Part shown: positions 15,867 to 23,524 of the stretch, in pieces
Numbering within the stretch: the first letter of the stretch is position 1
How the letters are laid out: every line of letters begins with the position of its first letter
Origin: Mycoplasma sp. CAG:776
GTDB taxonomy: Bacteria; Bacillota_I; Bacilli_A; RF39; UBA660
Direction of reading: 5' to 3'
Length of the DNA stretch: 64,000 nucleotides
Assembly (NCBI GenBank): GCA_000438195.1
Contig: FR903078.1
Coordinates: 1 to 64,000, forward strand
Made by a program: the position numbers and the translations under genes
Notes under the pieces: model-generated
Seen by the model: the letters and a program-made list of their open reading frames with translations, nothing else
Told to the model about the DNA's origin: nothing
Databases searched by the model: none

Positions 15867-16666
15867 TGAAAAAGAAAGTATTAGTAGTATTAGGAATTGT
15901 TGTAGTAATAATTGTTATATTTTTAGTAATATTTTTAGGTGATAAACCTTTAAAGTTAGATGATCCACAAGTTACTGAGCTATATTCTTATCTAGGTGAG
16001 GTTGATATTTATCATTGCGGTGGTTTAAATTCTTATACGGGTGATGAAGTAAAGTATGATACTCTTTCTAGTAATAACAAGCTTTGTATGGCCTATTATA
16101 AGTTAGATGATAAGCAAATAAAATCTGATTCTCATGAAGTGACTACTAAAAATGATAATGATATAAAAATATGTGAGATAGGTGAGGGGATTAGGCTTGC
16201 AGCAGAAGAAGGGGAGGACAGTTGTGGGTATCAAATCGTTTCTTCTACTGATTTAAAAAAAGCTTATTCTGCTATTTATGGAGAAGAATTACCAGATGAT
16301 ACATCGTTTTATATCAACGGTACAGAAGCTTGTTATCTTAATGGTGAAGAATATTATTGCGGGGAAGCAGAGACTTTTGTTTATTCTTTGACTCCTGAAG
16401 CTACGATTTATCGTTTAATGAATAAAGCTTCTGAAAAGTTGAACGAGGATATTGTTATTACAGATTATTATTTGAGAATATCTGGTAACAAGTGTTATGG
16501 TTCAAATGATTCTGAAGATGAAATTTCAGCTTGTTCAGAAGCTTTAGAAAATAATAATGTAGAAATAAATGAAGAATTTGTACAAAAATATGGTACTCTT
16601 TATAAACACACTTTTAAGAAAAATAATGATGATAATTATTATTGGTATTCTAGTAATTTAAAATAG
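15866..16666 (+). CDS. Membrane-anchored secreted protein of unknown function
   Basis: A KKK head and a single hydrophobic helix (about residues 4-24) anchor an extracellular, acidic domain of about 240 residues rich in paired cysteines (YHCGG, KLCMAY, KICEIG, DSCGYQ, EACYLN, YYCGE, NKCYG, SACSEA). This suggests disulfide bonding outside the cell. There is no known family that I recognise. The GTG start overlaps the stop of the upstream XRE gene by one base. Confidence 0.7.
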   Translation: MKKKVLVVLGIVVVIIVIFLVIFLGDKPLKLDDPQVTELYSYLGEVDIYHCGGLNSYTGDEVKYDTLSSNNKLCMAYYKLDDKQIKSDSHEVTTKNDNDIKICEIGEGIRLAAEEGEDSCGYQIVSSTDLKKAYSAIYGEELPDDTSFYINGTEACYLNGEEYYCGEAETFVYSLTPEATIYRLMNKASEKLNEDIVITDYYLRISGNKCYGSNDSEDEISACSEALENNNVEINEEFVQKYGTLYKHTFKKNNDDNYYWYSSNLK

Positions 16667-16693
16667 AACTTTATTAATTTAAGGTTCTTTTTT
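16664..16693 (+). terminator. Terminator of the XRE-secreted protein pair
   Basis: AGAACTTTA and TAAGGTTCT pair around a short loop (one G-T), followed by seven T residues. Confidence 0.75.
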
Positions 16694-17111
16694 TATCTTA
16701 AAATAATTGATGAACGTTAATTTTTATGTTCTAACTTATAACCTTATTATATATTATAAATATGATATATATTACACGTATGCGTTTTAACCTTATTTTA
16801 AAATTAAATAAGGTTATTATTGTGCATTTATGCAATGTGATTTATTAGTTAAATTTTTGAATATTATTGATTTGTGCGTCTAAATTCCATAAACTAAATT
16901 TGGTGGTTAATTTTTTATGAAAAATGATTGAGTTGATCAGAAAATATAGTTATTATACTAGTTTTTAAGTTAATATTTTTTTAAAACTTTCTAGTTCGCT
17001 AAATATATATTATGTTAACTTTGTTCTCTGAAATATTTTTAAATATTTGAAAATTTTGAGATTTAATGTTAATATATATGTATATATGTCAAAAAGCTGA
17101 GGATTGGTTTT
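16694..17111. other. AT-rich gene-free stretch with one hairpin
   Basis: No ORF, tRNA or known RNA was recognised. It contains an 11-bp perfect inverted repeat, TAACCTTATTT (16788-16798) and AAATAAGGTTA (16806-16816), with a partial third copy (ACCTTATTAT) at 16741. The rest is low-complexity AT. It may hold the promoter of the gene at 17112. Confidence 0.5.
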
Positions 17112-17717
17112 ATGAAATTATTATTAGCTATTTTCAATTTACTATTGAGTGTAATTATAATTATTAATTTTATCTTTATCATGAAAGACTTTATTAAGAA
17201 TTGGGCTTTGATTAATTCTAACAGTTGTAACTATGGGCCTTTATCTTTGGAAGATCGTACTAAACTCTTTATATTTAAGTTGTTTTATGGAATTGTATTT
17301 GTGCTTTTTATTGCTTTTTTAATATTTTTTCTAGTCATCTATCAAAGTAAATTTTGGGGATTATTTTCTGTTTTATCATTTACATATATATTAATTAAAA
17401 TTTTTAAAGATAAAGAGAACTCCCCTTCCCTTTTAAATAGATATGCTCCTGAGATATTATTTTTGAGTTCTTTGTTATATTTTTTTGTTATTGATCCCGA
17501 AATCTTTCAGATATTTTTAAACTTTTTAAATATACAAGAACAATGGTTAACACAAATGCTTTTGATATTATTTATTTGTATTATTCCCCTTTTAGGAATC
17601 TTTTCATTAATTATTAATCTTAATTTGTTTATTTCAAATATATTAATGATTTTTAACTCAGAGATAGAATGTTTTAATATAGAAAAGGTAGAATATTCCT
17701 TAAAACAGGAAAGATAA
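17112..17717 (+). CDS. Membrane protein of unknown function (201 aa)
   Basis: Five hydrophobic segments (about residues 3-25, 52-78, 82-98, 114-130, 150-182) with short connecting loops. No family was recognised. Codon use is T/A-rich like the flanking spacer. A CTGAGGA ribosome site lies before the ATG. It is followed closely by a second small membrane ORF, so they may form a unit. Confidence 0.6.
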   Translation: MKLLLAIFNLLLSVIIIINFIFIMKDFIKNWALINSNSCNYGPLSLEDRTKLFIFKLFYGIVFVLFIAFLIFFLVIYQSKFWGLFSVLSFTYILIKIFKDKENSPSLLNRYAPEILFLSSLLYFFVIDPEIFQIFLNFLNIQEQWLTQMLLILFICIIPLLGIFSLIINLNLFISNILMIFNSEIECFNIEKVEYSLKQER

Positions 17718-17725
17718 AATTAACT

Positions 17726-18043
17726 TTGTTGGGTAAAATTGGCTATTTTTTCAAGGTTCCTTTTATAACTTTGATTAACTTGTTTTATATTTTAAAAATT
17801 AAATTAATCAGAATATTAAAAATATTTTTAATGAGATTATCTAAATATATTCAAAATAAACAAATATATAGTATTAAAAAGATGATTTATATATCTATTA
17901 TATTTTCAATAAGTTTTTGCTATATATTTATAGTAATCTACAGTGATTTTTTTTATGATAAAACCATAATTATTTATGAATTTTTTGCCACAGTTATACT
18001 TATTCCAGTTGTTTATGATTTGATTACAAAATCAAAAAGCTAA
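17726..18043 (+). CDS. Small membrane protein, TTG start (105 aa)
   Basis: Hydrophobic throughout with two likely helices (about residues 8-28 and 52-95) and a basic middle. The only available start is TTG, placed 11 nt after AGGAAAGA. The 3' end overlaps the convergent ZIP transporter by 12 bp. The function is unknown and the gene is less certain than its neighbours. Confidence 0.4.
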   Translation: MLGKIGYFFKVPFITLINLFYILKIKLIRILKIFLMRLSKYIQNKQIYSIKKMIYISIIFSISFCYIFIVIYSDFFYDKTIIIYEFFATVILIPVVYDLITKSKS

Positions 18044-18784
18044 ATAATTAAATAATATTAGAATACTTCCTATTATTAATCCAAAATATAAGTGTTTTTT
18101 TAGATTATATTGTTTTGCTTTAGGAAATATTACTTCAATAGCTAAAGTAATCATAATACCCGCTACTAAAAGAAGAATAATGCTAATTAGACTGTCAGTA
18201 ATATATTTACTTAAAAAAATATATGCTATTAAGGCACCAATTGGTTCCGCGATTCCTGATAAGAATGTTTTAAAGATCGCATTCTTTTTTGATTTTGTTG
18301 CATAATAAATAGGTACAGCAATTGATATTCCTTCTGGTATATTATGAAAAGCAATGGCAATTGCTAATTTAAAGCCTACTTCCATATCTTTGTATGATGT
18401 CATGAATGTCGCTATTCCTTCGGGAAAGTTATGTAATACTAAGGCTAGCATATTTAGTATTCCTAGTTTATATAAGTCATTTGATTGTTTAGTACTATTT
18501 ATTAATTTATTTAAATATTTTATTAGAATTATCCCTAAGAAAAAGGCTAGGAGTGAAAAAATAATACCCTTTCCTATTCCATAATTTTTTAAAAGAATAA
18601 AGGTAGATTCTGGAATTAAATCAGTAATACTAATTCCAATCATGATAGCTAGAGAAAATGCTAATGATGCTGTTATAAATTTGTTAATATTTTTTTCTTG
18701 GAATTTGAAAAAGATAACAAGTGATCCTAGCATTGTAGATAAACCTGCGATGGTAGATATTAGTAAAGCACCAATAATTTCCAT
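18032..18784 (-). CDS. zupT: ZIP-family divalent metal transporter (ZupT-like)
   Basis: ZIP proteins import zinc, iron or manganese. The two metal-site helices are clear: HNFPEGIATF (about residue 117) and HNIPEGISIAVP (about 146), with about eight membrane helices in 250 aa. The GxxEPxGA motif of helix VI is present as GIAEPIGA. It is the only cistron on this strand here, facing the small membrane gene at 17726. Confidence 0.92.
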   Translation of the reverse strand: MEIIGALLISTIAGLSTMLGSLVIFFKFQEKNINKFITASLAFSLAIMIGISITDLIPESTFILLKNYGIGKGIIFSLLAFFLGIILIKYLNKLINSTKQSNDLYKLGILNMLALVLHNFPEGIATFMTSYKDMEVGFKLAIAIAFHNIPEGISIAVPIYYATKSKKNAIFKTFLSGIAEPIGALIAYIFLSKYITDSLISIILLLVAGIMITLAIEVIFPKAKQYNLKKHLYFGLIIGSILILFNYLAF

Positions 18785-18853
18785 ATAATCACCATTAAAT
18801 TATATGAATGTTTCCAAAGTTTTAACCCATAATAATAGTGGGAGGTAAAGAGA

Positions 18854-18982
18854 ATGAAAAATAATAGAGAAAACAAGAATTCTAGAAATAATAAGAATTG
18901 TAGAAATTCTAGAACTGAATCTAGAAGTTCTAGAAATGAAAAAAGCGAAAGAAGTTCTAAAGCTAATAGAGAATCTCGTTAA
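18854..18982 (+). CDS. Tiny Arg/Ser/Asn-rich protein (42 aa)
   Basis: The protein begins MKNNRENKNSRNNKNCRNSR, ends SERSSKANRESR, and is composed almost entirely of Asn, Arg, Ser, Lys and Glu with repeated NSR/SSR units and one Cys. It has a strong ribosome site (GGGAGGT at 18840-18846), its own start and stop, and is followed directly by a terminator, so it is probably expressed. Composition suggests a disordered nucleic-acid-binding or spore-type small protein. No family is assigned. The minus-strand frame over the same bases is its shadow. Confidence 0.6.
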   Translation: MKNNRENKNSRNNKNCRNSRTESRSSRNEKSERSSKANRESR

Positions 18983-18990
18983 ATATAGAA

Positions 18991-19017
18991 AAGCCACGAC
19001 TTAATGGTGGCTTTTTT
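18991..19017. terminator. Shared bidirectional terminator
   Basis: AAGCCAC (18991-18997) and GTGGCTT (19007-19013) form a 7-bp stem followed by T residues on both strands. It ends the tiny ORF on the plus strand and overlaps the last codons of the recombinase on the minus strand. Confidence 0.8.
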
Positions 19018-19918
19018 CTTGCATAAAAGGATGTTTATTATATTCTTTTTCTAACTTTTCTGTTGATAGATGAGTATAGATTTGGGTGGTGGAAATATCG
19101 CTATGTCCTAATAATTCTTGGACTATTCTTAAATCTGCTCCATTATTTAATAAATGGGTTGCAAAGGAATGTCTAAGAATGTGGGGACTTATTTGTTTTT
19201 TGATTCCTTTTTCTTGACATAATTTTTTGATATATTTAAAAAATGCTTGTCTTGTTATTTTGGTATGTCTAGAACTAATAAATATATATTCACAAGTAGA
19301 TGTCCCTAATAGTTCATTTCTGCCAAATTTTAAGTAGTTATTTAAAAATTCAATTGCTGTATCATTAATTGGAACTAATCTTTCTTTACTCCCCTTTCCC
19401 ATTACTTTAATTAATTTGTCTTCTAAAAATAGATTACTGGTTGTTAAATTACATAACTCGCTTATTCGCATACCAGTAGCATATAAGACTTCTAACATTG
19501 CTTTATTTCGCTGATCATAAGCTGAACTAGTTCTAATATCTAATAAATTATCTATTTCTTCTATTGTTAGATATTCGGGTAATTTTTTTTCTATTTTAGG
19601 CATCTTTATTCCTTCACAAGGATTTATTGTAATGACTTTTGCTTCAACTAAATATTTGTAGAAATTATTGATGGTTGTTAAATATCTAGCTTTGGTCTTG
19701 CTGGATTTATTTTGATTTCTTAAATATTCTTGAATATTTTCTTTGGTTAAATTTTTAAGGTTTTTCTTTGGATAATATTTAGCTAAAAGATAAAGGTCTG
19801 TAGCATAAGATTCTCTAGTATTTTTGCTTGTATTATATTCAGAATTTAAATATTCATTCATGTATTTTTCTAATTCGGGATTATGATTAAATATTTCTAT
19901 TAATTCATCTTTTTTCAT
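19001..19918 (-). CDS. xerD: XerD-type site-specific tyrosine recombinase
   Basis: Tyrosine recombinases of this kind resolve chromosome dimers at dif. A SAM-like N-terminal core-binding domain precedes the catalytic domain with Arg in TGMRISEL, Lys in GKGSKER, HILRHSF, His in LLGHSDI and the nucleophile Tyr in TQIYTHLS. The start is set at 19918 (MKKDELIEIF) by AAAGGTGAG; a longer frame to 19963 lacks a ribosome site and runs into the rarA promoter region. There are no phage or integron genes nearby, so a housekeeping role is likely, though XerC/XerS alternatives cannot be excluded. Confidence 0.88.
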   Translation of the reverse strand: MKKDELIEIFNHNPELEKYMNEYLNSEYNTSKNTRESYATDLYLLAKYYPKKNLKNLTKENIQEYLRNQNKSSKTKARYLTTINNFYKYLVEAKVITINPCEGIKMPKIEKKLPEYLTIEEIDNLLDIRTSSAYDQRNKAMLEVLYATGMRISELCNLTTSNLFLEDKLIKVMGKGSKERLVPINDTAIEFLNNYLKFGRNELLGTSTCEYIFISSRHTKITRQAFFKYIKKLCQEKGIKKQISPHILRHSFATHLLNNGADLRIVQELLGHSDISTTQIYTHLSTEKLEKEYNKHPFMQEKSHH

Positions 19919-19956
19919 ATACTCACCTTTTTTATTATAGCATAAATTAAAAGCAA

Positions 19957-19985
19957 TTGACATACATACAAATGTATTATATACT
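19957..19985 (+). promoter_or_regulatory. Promoter of rarA-gpsA
   Basis: TTGACA (19957-19962), 17 nt, TATACT (19980-19985). It lies in the divergent gap between the recombinase and rarA and predicts a leader of about 54 nt. Confidence 0.7.
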
Positions 19986-20045
19986 GAATATATATAATGT
20001 TTTCTTTTTTAAAATATGATATAATGATGAAAGAAAGGATATATT

Positions 20046-21242
20046 ATGGAATTACTTGCAAATAAAATTCGACCTAAAACTTTGAGAGAAATTATAGGTC
20101 AAAAACATTTAGTTGGTGACGGTAAAGTTTTAACAAATTTAGTTTCCAATGGTAAAATATTTTCAATGATTTTATATGGAAAGCCTGGAATTGGCAAGAC
20201 TAGTATTGCGAATGCTTTAATCAGTGAGTTACATATTCGTTCAAAATTTTTAAATGCTACTACTAATAATAAAGCAGATTTTGATATTGCAATTGAAGAA
20301 GCTAAAATGTATGGAGAAATGATTTTAGTTATAGATGAAATTCATCGTATGAATAAAGATAAACAAGATATTTTACTTCCACATATTGAATCTGGTTTGA
20401 TTATTTTAATTGGGCTTACTACTTCTAATCCTTATCATAAGATCAATCCGGCGATTAGAAGTAGATGTCAAATTTTTGAGTTAAAAGAACTGAATACAGA
20501 AGATATTATAGAAGGATTAGATAGAGCTATAGATAGTCTACCAGATATTAAAATTGATCAAGATGCTTTAAAATATATTGCTATGCTTTCTTCTGGAGAT
20601 TTTCGCTCTGCTTTAAATACTTTAGAAGTTACATATTATGCAACAAAAGATCATAATATAACTATTGAAGAAATAAAAAAAATTAATAATAAACCTGTGT
20701 TCTTCCATGATAAAGATGAAGACGGTCATTATCAAGTGTTAAGTGCTTTTCAAAAGTCAATTCGGGGAAGTGATGTAGATGCTGCACTACATTATTTAGC
20801 AAGACTTATTGTTGCTGGAGATTTAGATAGCATTTATAGAAGGATGAGTGTAATTGCTTATGAAGATATTGGACTTGCTAATCCAGCTATGGGACCCAAA
20901 GTAATGGCTGCTATTCATGCTGCAGAATTGGTAGGGCTTCCTGAGGCAAGAATTCCATTAGGACAAGTCGTAGCAGAACTTGCTTTATCTCCTAAAAGCA
21001 ATAGTACGTATTTGGCAATTGATGCAGCAATAAATGATATTAATAAAGGTATTTCGGGAGAAATTCCTAAGCATATTATTGAAGGTTCTCCTAATTATAT
21101 TTATCCTCATAATTTTAAAAATGATTATGTAGTTCAAGAATATATGCCTGATAAATTAAAAAATAAAAAGTATTATATAAAAAAGGATAATAAATATGAA
21201 GTAAATTTAAATAGAGTATATGATGAAATGAGGGATATTTGA
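20046..21242 (+). CDS. rarA: Replication-associated recombination ATPase RarA (MgsA)
   Basis: RarA is an AAA+ protein related to clamp loaders that acts at stalled replication forks. Walker A is GKPGIGKTS (about residues 43-51), Walker B VIDEIHRMNK (about 97), sensor 1 LTTSNP and the arginine finger SRCQIFEL. The C-terminal tetramerisation domain (YEDIGLANP, LPEARIPLGQVVAELALSPKSN) is complete. AGAAAGGA precedes the ATG. The stop overlaps the gpsA start by one base. Confidence 0.95.
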   Translation: MELLANKIRPKTLREIIGQKHLVGDGKVLTNLVSNGKIFSMILYGKPGIGKTSIANALISELHIRSKFLNATTNNKADFDIAIEEAKMYGEMILVIDEIHRMNKDKQDILLPHIESGLIILIGLTTSNPYHKINPAIRSRCQIFELKELNTEDIIEGLDRAIDSLPDIKIDQDALKYIAMLSSGDFRSALNTLEVTYYATKDHNITIEEIKKINNKPVFFHDKDEDGHYQVLSAFQKSIRGSDVDAALHYLARLIVAGDLDSIYRRMSVIAYEDIGLANPAMGPKVMAAIHAAELVGLPEARIPLGQVVAELALSPKSNSTYLAIDAAINDINKGISGEIPKHIIEGSPNYIYPHNFKNDYVVQEYMPDKLKNKKYYIKKDNKYEVNLNRVYDEMRDI

Positions 21243-22216
21243 TGAATATAAGTGTTATTGGAACAGGAATTTATGGAATAGCTTTAAGCTTAGATATGGT
21301 TAGTAATGGACATCATGTAAAGATGTGGACAGAAAACCAAGAACTTGAGAAGCACTTCTTAGAAAAACATGATTTAAAACCTATTACAGATGTATTTATA
21401 CCAGAAGCTATAGAAGTTACTTCGGATTTAAAAAAAGCTTTAGAAAGTACTGATTTTGTTGTTTTAGTAACATCTGCTAAATATACTAGACAAATGTGCA
21501 AACAAATAAAAAAATATTTTAATATTTTAACTCCTGTTTGTATTGCTAGTAAAGGAATTGAAAATGATACTTTTTCTTTTCTATCAGATATTGTTAGAAC
21601 AGAACTTAGAGCAAAACATATTGCTATCATTTCTGGGCCTACTTTTGCAATTGATTTAATTAATCGAGAACCTGTTGCACTATCAGCGGCTGTTACAACT
21701 AATAAGGCTTTTCAAATTACTAGTTTAGCTTTTTGTAATGAAAGGCTAAAATTAAGGGAAAATAGAGATTTATATGGTACTCAGCTTTGTGGTAGTATTA
21801 AAAATGTAATTGCTATTGCTTCGGGTATTTTAGACGGTTTAGGTTATAGTGAATCTACTAGAGCATTTTTGATTACAGAATCTACTCACGATATTAAAGA
21901 ATTATTAGCAGCTATGGAATGTAACCCTAAGACTATTATGTCATTTGCGGGTATTGGTGATTTAATGCTTACAGCAAGTTCTCCTAAGAGCAGAAATTAT
22001 CGTTATGGAAAACTGTTGGGTGAAAGAAAAACAGAAAAAGAGATTGAAGAATATTTAAATAACAATACTACTGAAGGTTATTATACCCTTTTATCTATTA
22101 AAGGTTTAACTAAAAACAGAAAAATTAAAATGCCAATTATTAATATTATTTATGATATTGCTATTAATCATAAAGATCCAGAAATATTAGTTGATTTTCT
22201 TATTACAAAAGCATAA
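21242..22216 (+). CDS. gpsA: Glycerol-3-phosphate dehydrogenase [NAD(P)+]
   Basis: GpsA reduces dihydroxyacetone phosphate to sn-glycerol-3-phosphate for phospholipid synthesis. The Rossmann loop is GTGIYGIALS (N-terminus; canonical GxGxxG with Ile/Tyr), followed by SGPTFAID, GSIKNVIAIASGILDGLGYSE and GIGDLMLTASSPKSRNY. The active-site Lys is in GSIKNV. The ATG at 21242 overlaps the rarA TGA (TGATG), so the in-frame TTG at 21239 is not needed. A strong terminator follows immediately. Confidence 0.93.
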   Translation: MNISVIGTGIYGIALSLDMVSNGHHVKMWTENQELEKHFLEKHDLKPITDVFIPEAIEVTSDLKKALESTDFVVLVTSAKYTRQMCKQIKKYFNILTPVCIASKGIENDTFSFLSDIVRTELRAKHIAIISGPTFAIDLINREPVALSAAVTTNKAFQITSLAFCNERLKLRENRDLYGTQLCGSIKNVIAIASGILDGLGYSESTRAFLITESTHDIKELLAAMECNPKTIMSFAGIGDLMLTASSPKSRNYRYGKLLGERKTEKEIEEYLNNNTTEGYYTLLSIKGLTKNRKIKMPIINIIYDIAINHKDPEILVDFLITKA

Positions 22217-22237
22217 CAATAAAGTTATGCTTTTAAA
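22207..22237 (+). terminator. Terminator of rarA-gpsA
   Basis: AAAAGCATAAC (22207-22217), loop AATAAA, GTTATGCTTTT (22224-22234): 11-bp perfect stem. Confidence 0.85.
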
Positions 22238-22284
22238 TAGAATAAAAAACGAGTGAAGTTGTGTTCTATACTTCACTCTATTAA

Positions 22285-22445
22285 TGTATTATACTTGTCT
22301 ATGTGTAAGGGATTATCGTTAGTGCCATTTCCTGTTACTTTTACATCAGTCGACAGATTTATTACTGGATGTACACCGTGTGTGTTATGCGCGAGCCAAT
22401 GGTTGAGGTTGCCACTCGGAATTTACAATGAACACGAAAGCAAGT
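22285..22445 (-). pseudogene. Frameshifted tail fragment of the surface-protein family
   Basis: On the minus strand the sequence reads AFVFIVNS, then after a one-base shift ends GVHPVINLSTDVKVTGNGT, clearly the C-terminal end of the family seen at 1-1014 and 41809-43122 (VFIVNSNG, RPVINL, GSGT). The invariant RP has become HP. Just beyond, TTACACATAGACAAGTATAATACA matches the 3' untranslated bases after the gene at 1-1014 (1043-1066), with about 40 bp missing between. So this is a partial gene copy including its downstream flank, without promoter or N-terminus. Confidence 0.72.
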
Positions 22446-22531
22446 GCACTATTATGGGAACGTCTTTTTATATACTTTGTGTAGAAGTATCATATTTCTG
22501 CTGATTATCTTTTAGGCAAAATAGATGAACC

Positions 22532-23218
22532 TCAAGAATTATCTTGAGCTTTTATAATATCTAAAAATATATAGTTAGCTAAATAAATACCTGCAACAGA
22601 GGGAACAAAAATACATGATCCTATTATATTTTGGGTATTAATAGCATTTTCACTACTAAATACGACTGGAACTTTTAAACTTAAGTTTTCTTTTCTAGCA
22701 ATGTTTCTTAACTTTTTGGCAAAAGGATCATTTTCGGTTTTATCTAAGGTAGTTATTTTTAAATATTCTGGATTAAGCTTTTTCCCTGTTCCTAAAGCAC
22801 TAATTACTTTTATATGCTTGTTTTGGGCATATTTCATTAATTCTATTTTTATTGGTATGTCATCACAGGCATCAATAATATAGTCATAATTTGTATTTAT
22901 GTAAGTATTAAAATTTTCTTTCGTTAAATAAATATTATGAACTGTTAGATTTAAATTATCATTAATATCTATATATCTTTTTGTTGCTTCTTCTCCTTTT
23001 AATTTGCCTAAATTTTTATTATTGGTAATAATTTGCCTATTTAAATTGGATTTATCAATCGTGTCACCATCGATTATTGTAATATTTTGAAATCCACTTC
23101 TTACTAAGCTTTCTAAAGCAAATCCCCCTACTCCACCGATTCCAACTATTAATATATTTGTGTTTTGGATTTTTTTTAAGTTTTCTTTACCAATTAAAGA
23201 AATTAATCGTTCATACAT
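22532..23218 (-). CDS. tcdA: tRNA threonylcarbamoyladenosine dehydratase (TcdA/CsdL)
   Basis: TcdA is an E1-like ATP-dependent enzyme that cyclises t6A37 to ct6A in tRNA. The adenylation motif GIGGVGGFALESLVRSG (about residues 28-44), the catalytic Arg in NLNRQI and the YDYIIDACDD stretch are present. The start is set at 23218 (MYERLISLIGKENL). The longer frame to 23338 runs into a structured RNA and a terminator and is not coding. Gene order with rarA and mnmA matches Bacillus. Confidence 0.9.
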   Translation of the reverse strand: MYERLISLIGKENLKKIQNTNILIVGIGGVGGFALESLVRSGFQNITIIDGDTIDKSNLNRQIITNNKNLGKLKGEEATKRYIDINDNLNLTVHNIYLTKENFNTYINTNYDYIIDACDDIPIKIELMKYAQNKHIKVISALGTGKKLNPEYLKITTLDKTENDPFAKKLRNIARKENLSLKVPVVFSSENAINTQNIIGSCIFVPSVAGIYLANYIFLDIIKAQDNS

Positions 23219-23247
23219 ATTGATCACCAAAGTTATTATAACAAATA

Positions 23248-23275
23248 AAAACCCAGATGGAAAGTCTATCTGGTG
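23248..23275 (-). terminator. Second minus-strand terminator upstream of tcdA
   Basis: On the minus strand CCAGAT, a 9-nt loop and ATCTGG form a hairpin followed by GTTTTT. It lies between the 6S-like RNA and tcdA and would separate their transcripts. Confidence 0.7.
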
Positions 23276-23278
23276 ATA

Positions 23279-23427
23279 AAAAACCCGCTCTCGCGAGGTG
23301 GTAAGAAACATACATGCTTCTGGATTCTGGCTAATCAAGACCAGCCTTCAACTCCACATGTAATTATTCTCCCAAGGCTATCACATAGTCGGTTTTATGC
23401 TACAGATAAACTATATCCTCTAGGTAT
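23279..23427 (-). ncRNA. ssrS: Probable 6S RNA
   Basis: A noncoding minus-strand block starts just after TATAAT (23437-23432) and ends at a GC-rich hairpin with six T residues. It folds as a rod: TACATG-TGGA-CTGG pairs with CCAG-TCCA-CATGTA around a TCTTGATTAG loop, AGAA pairs with TTCT, and 5' ACC and GAGG pair with CCTC and GGT near the 3' end. 6S RNA is a rod with a central bubble that binds RNA polymerase. In Bacillus subtilis bsrA (6S-1) is located by aspS and yrvM (tcdA), the neighbours expected here. Length (about 150 nt) is a little short, so the identity is not certain. Confidence 0.55.
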
Positions 23428-23488
23428 TTTTATTATATCACACTTTTATTAAAATATACATAAAAATTATTTACTTTACATATTTTTC

Positions 23489-23518
23489 TTGACTAATAGA
23501 AATTTATAGTGTTATAAT
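23489..23518 (+). promoter_or_regulatory. Promoter of the large structured RNA
   Basis: TTGACT (23489-23494), 18-nt spacer, TATAAT (23513-23518). It places the transcription start close to 23525, only a couple of bases before the 5' arm of the closing stem. Confidence 0.8.
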
Positions 23519-23524
23519 CATTCT

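Noticed and set aside
18800..18997. Minus-strand 65-aa ORF
   Set aside because: It is the shadow of the plus-strand 42-aa ORF, which has the ribosome site and the terminator.
22253..22504. Plus-strand 83-aa ORF
   Set aside because: It is an accidental frame over the minus-strand remnant of the surface-protein tail; no ribosome site or family match.
23219..23338. N-terminal extension of tcdA in the open frame to 23338
   Set aside because: It covers a terminator and the 3' part of a structured RNA, has no family match before MYERLI, and the ATG at 23218 fits TcdA proteins.
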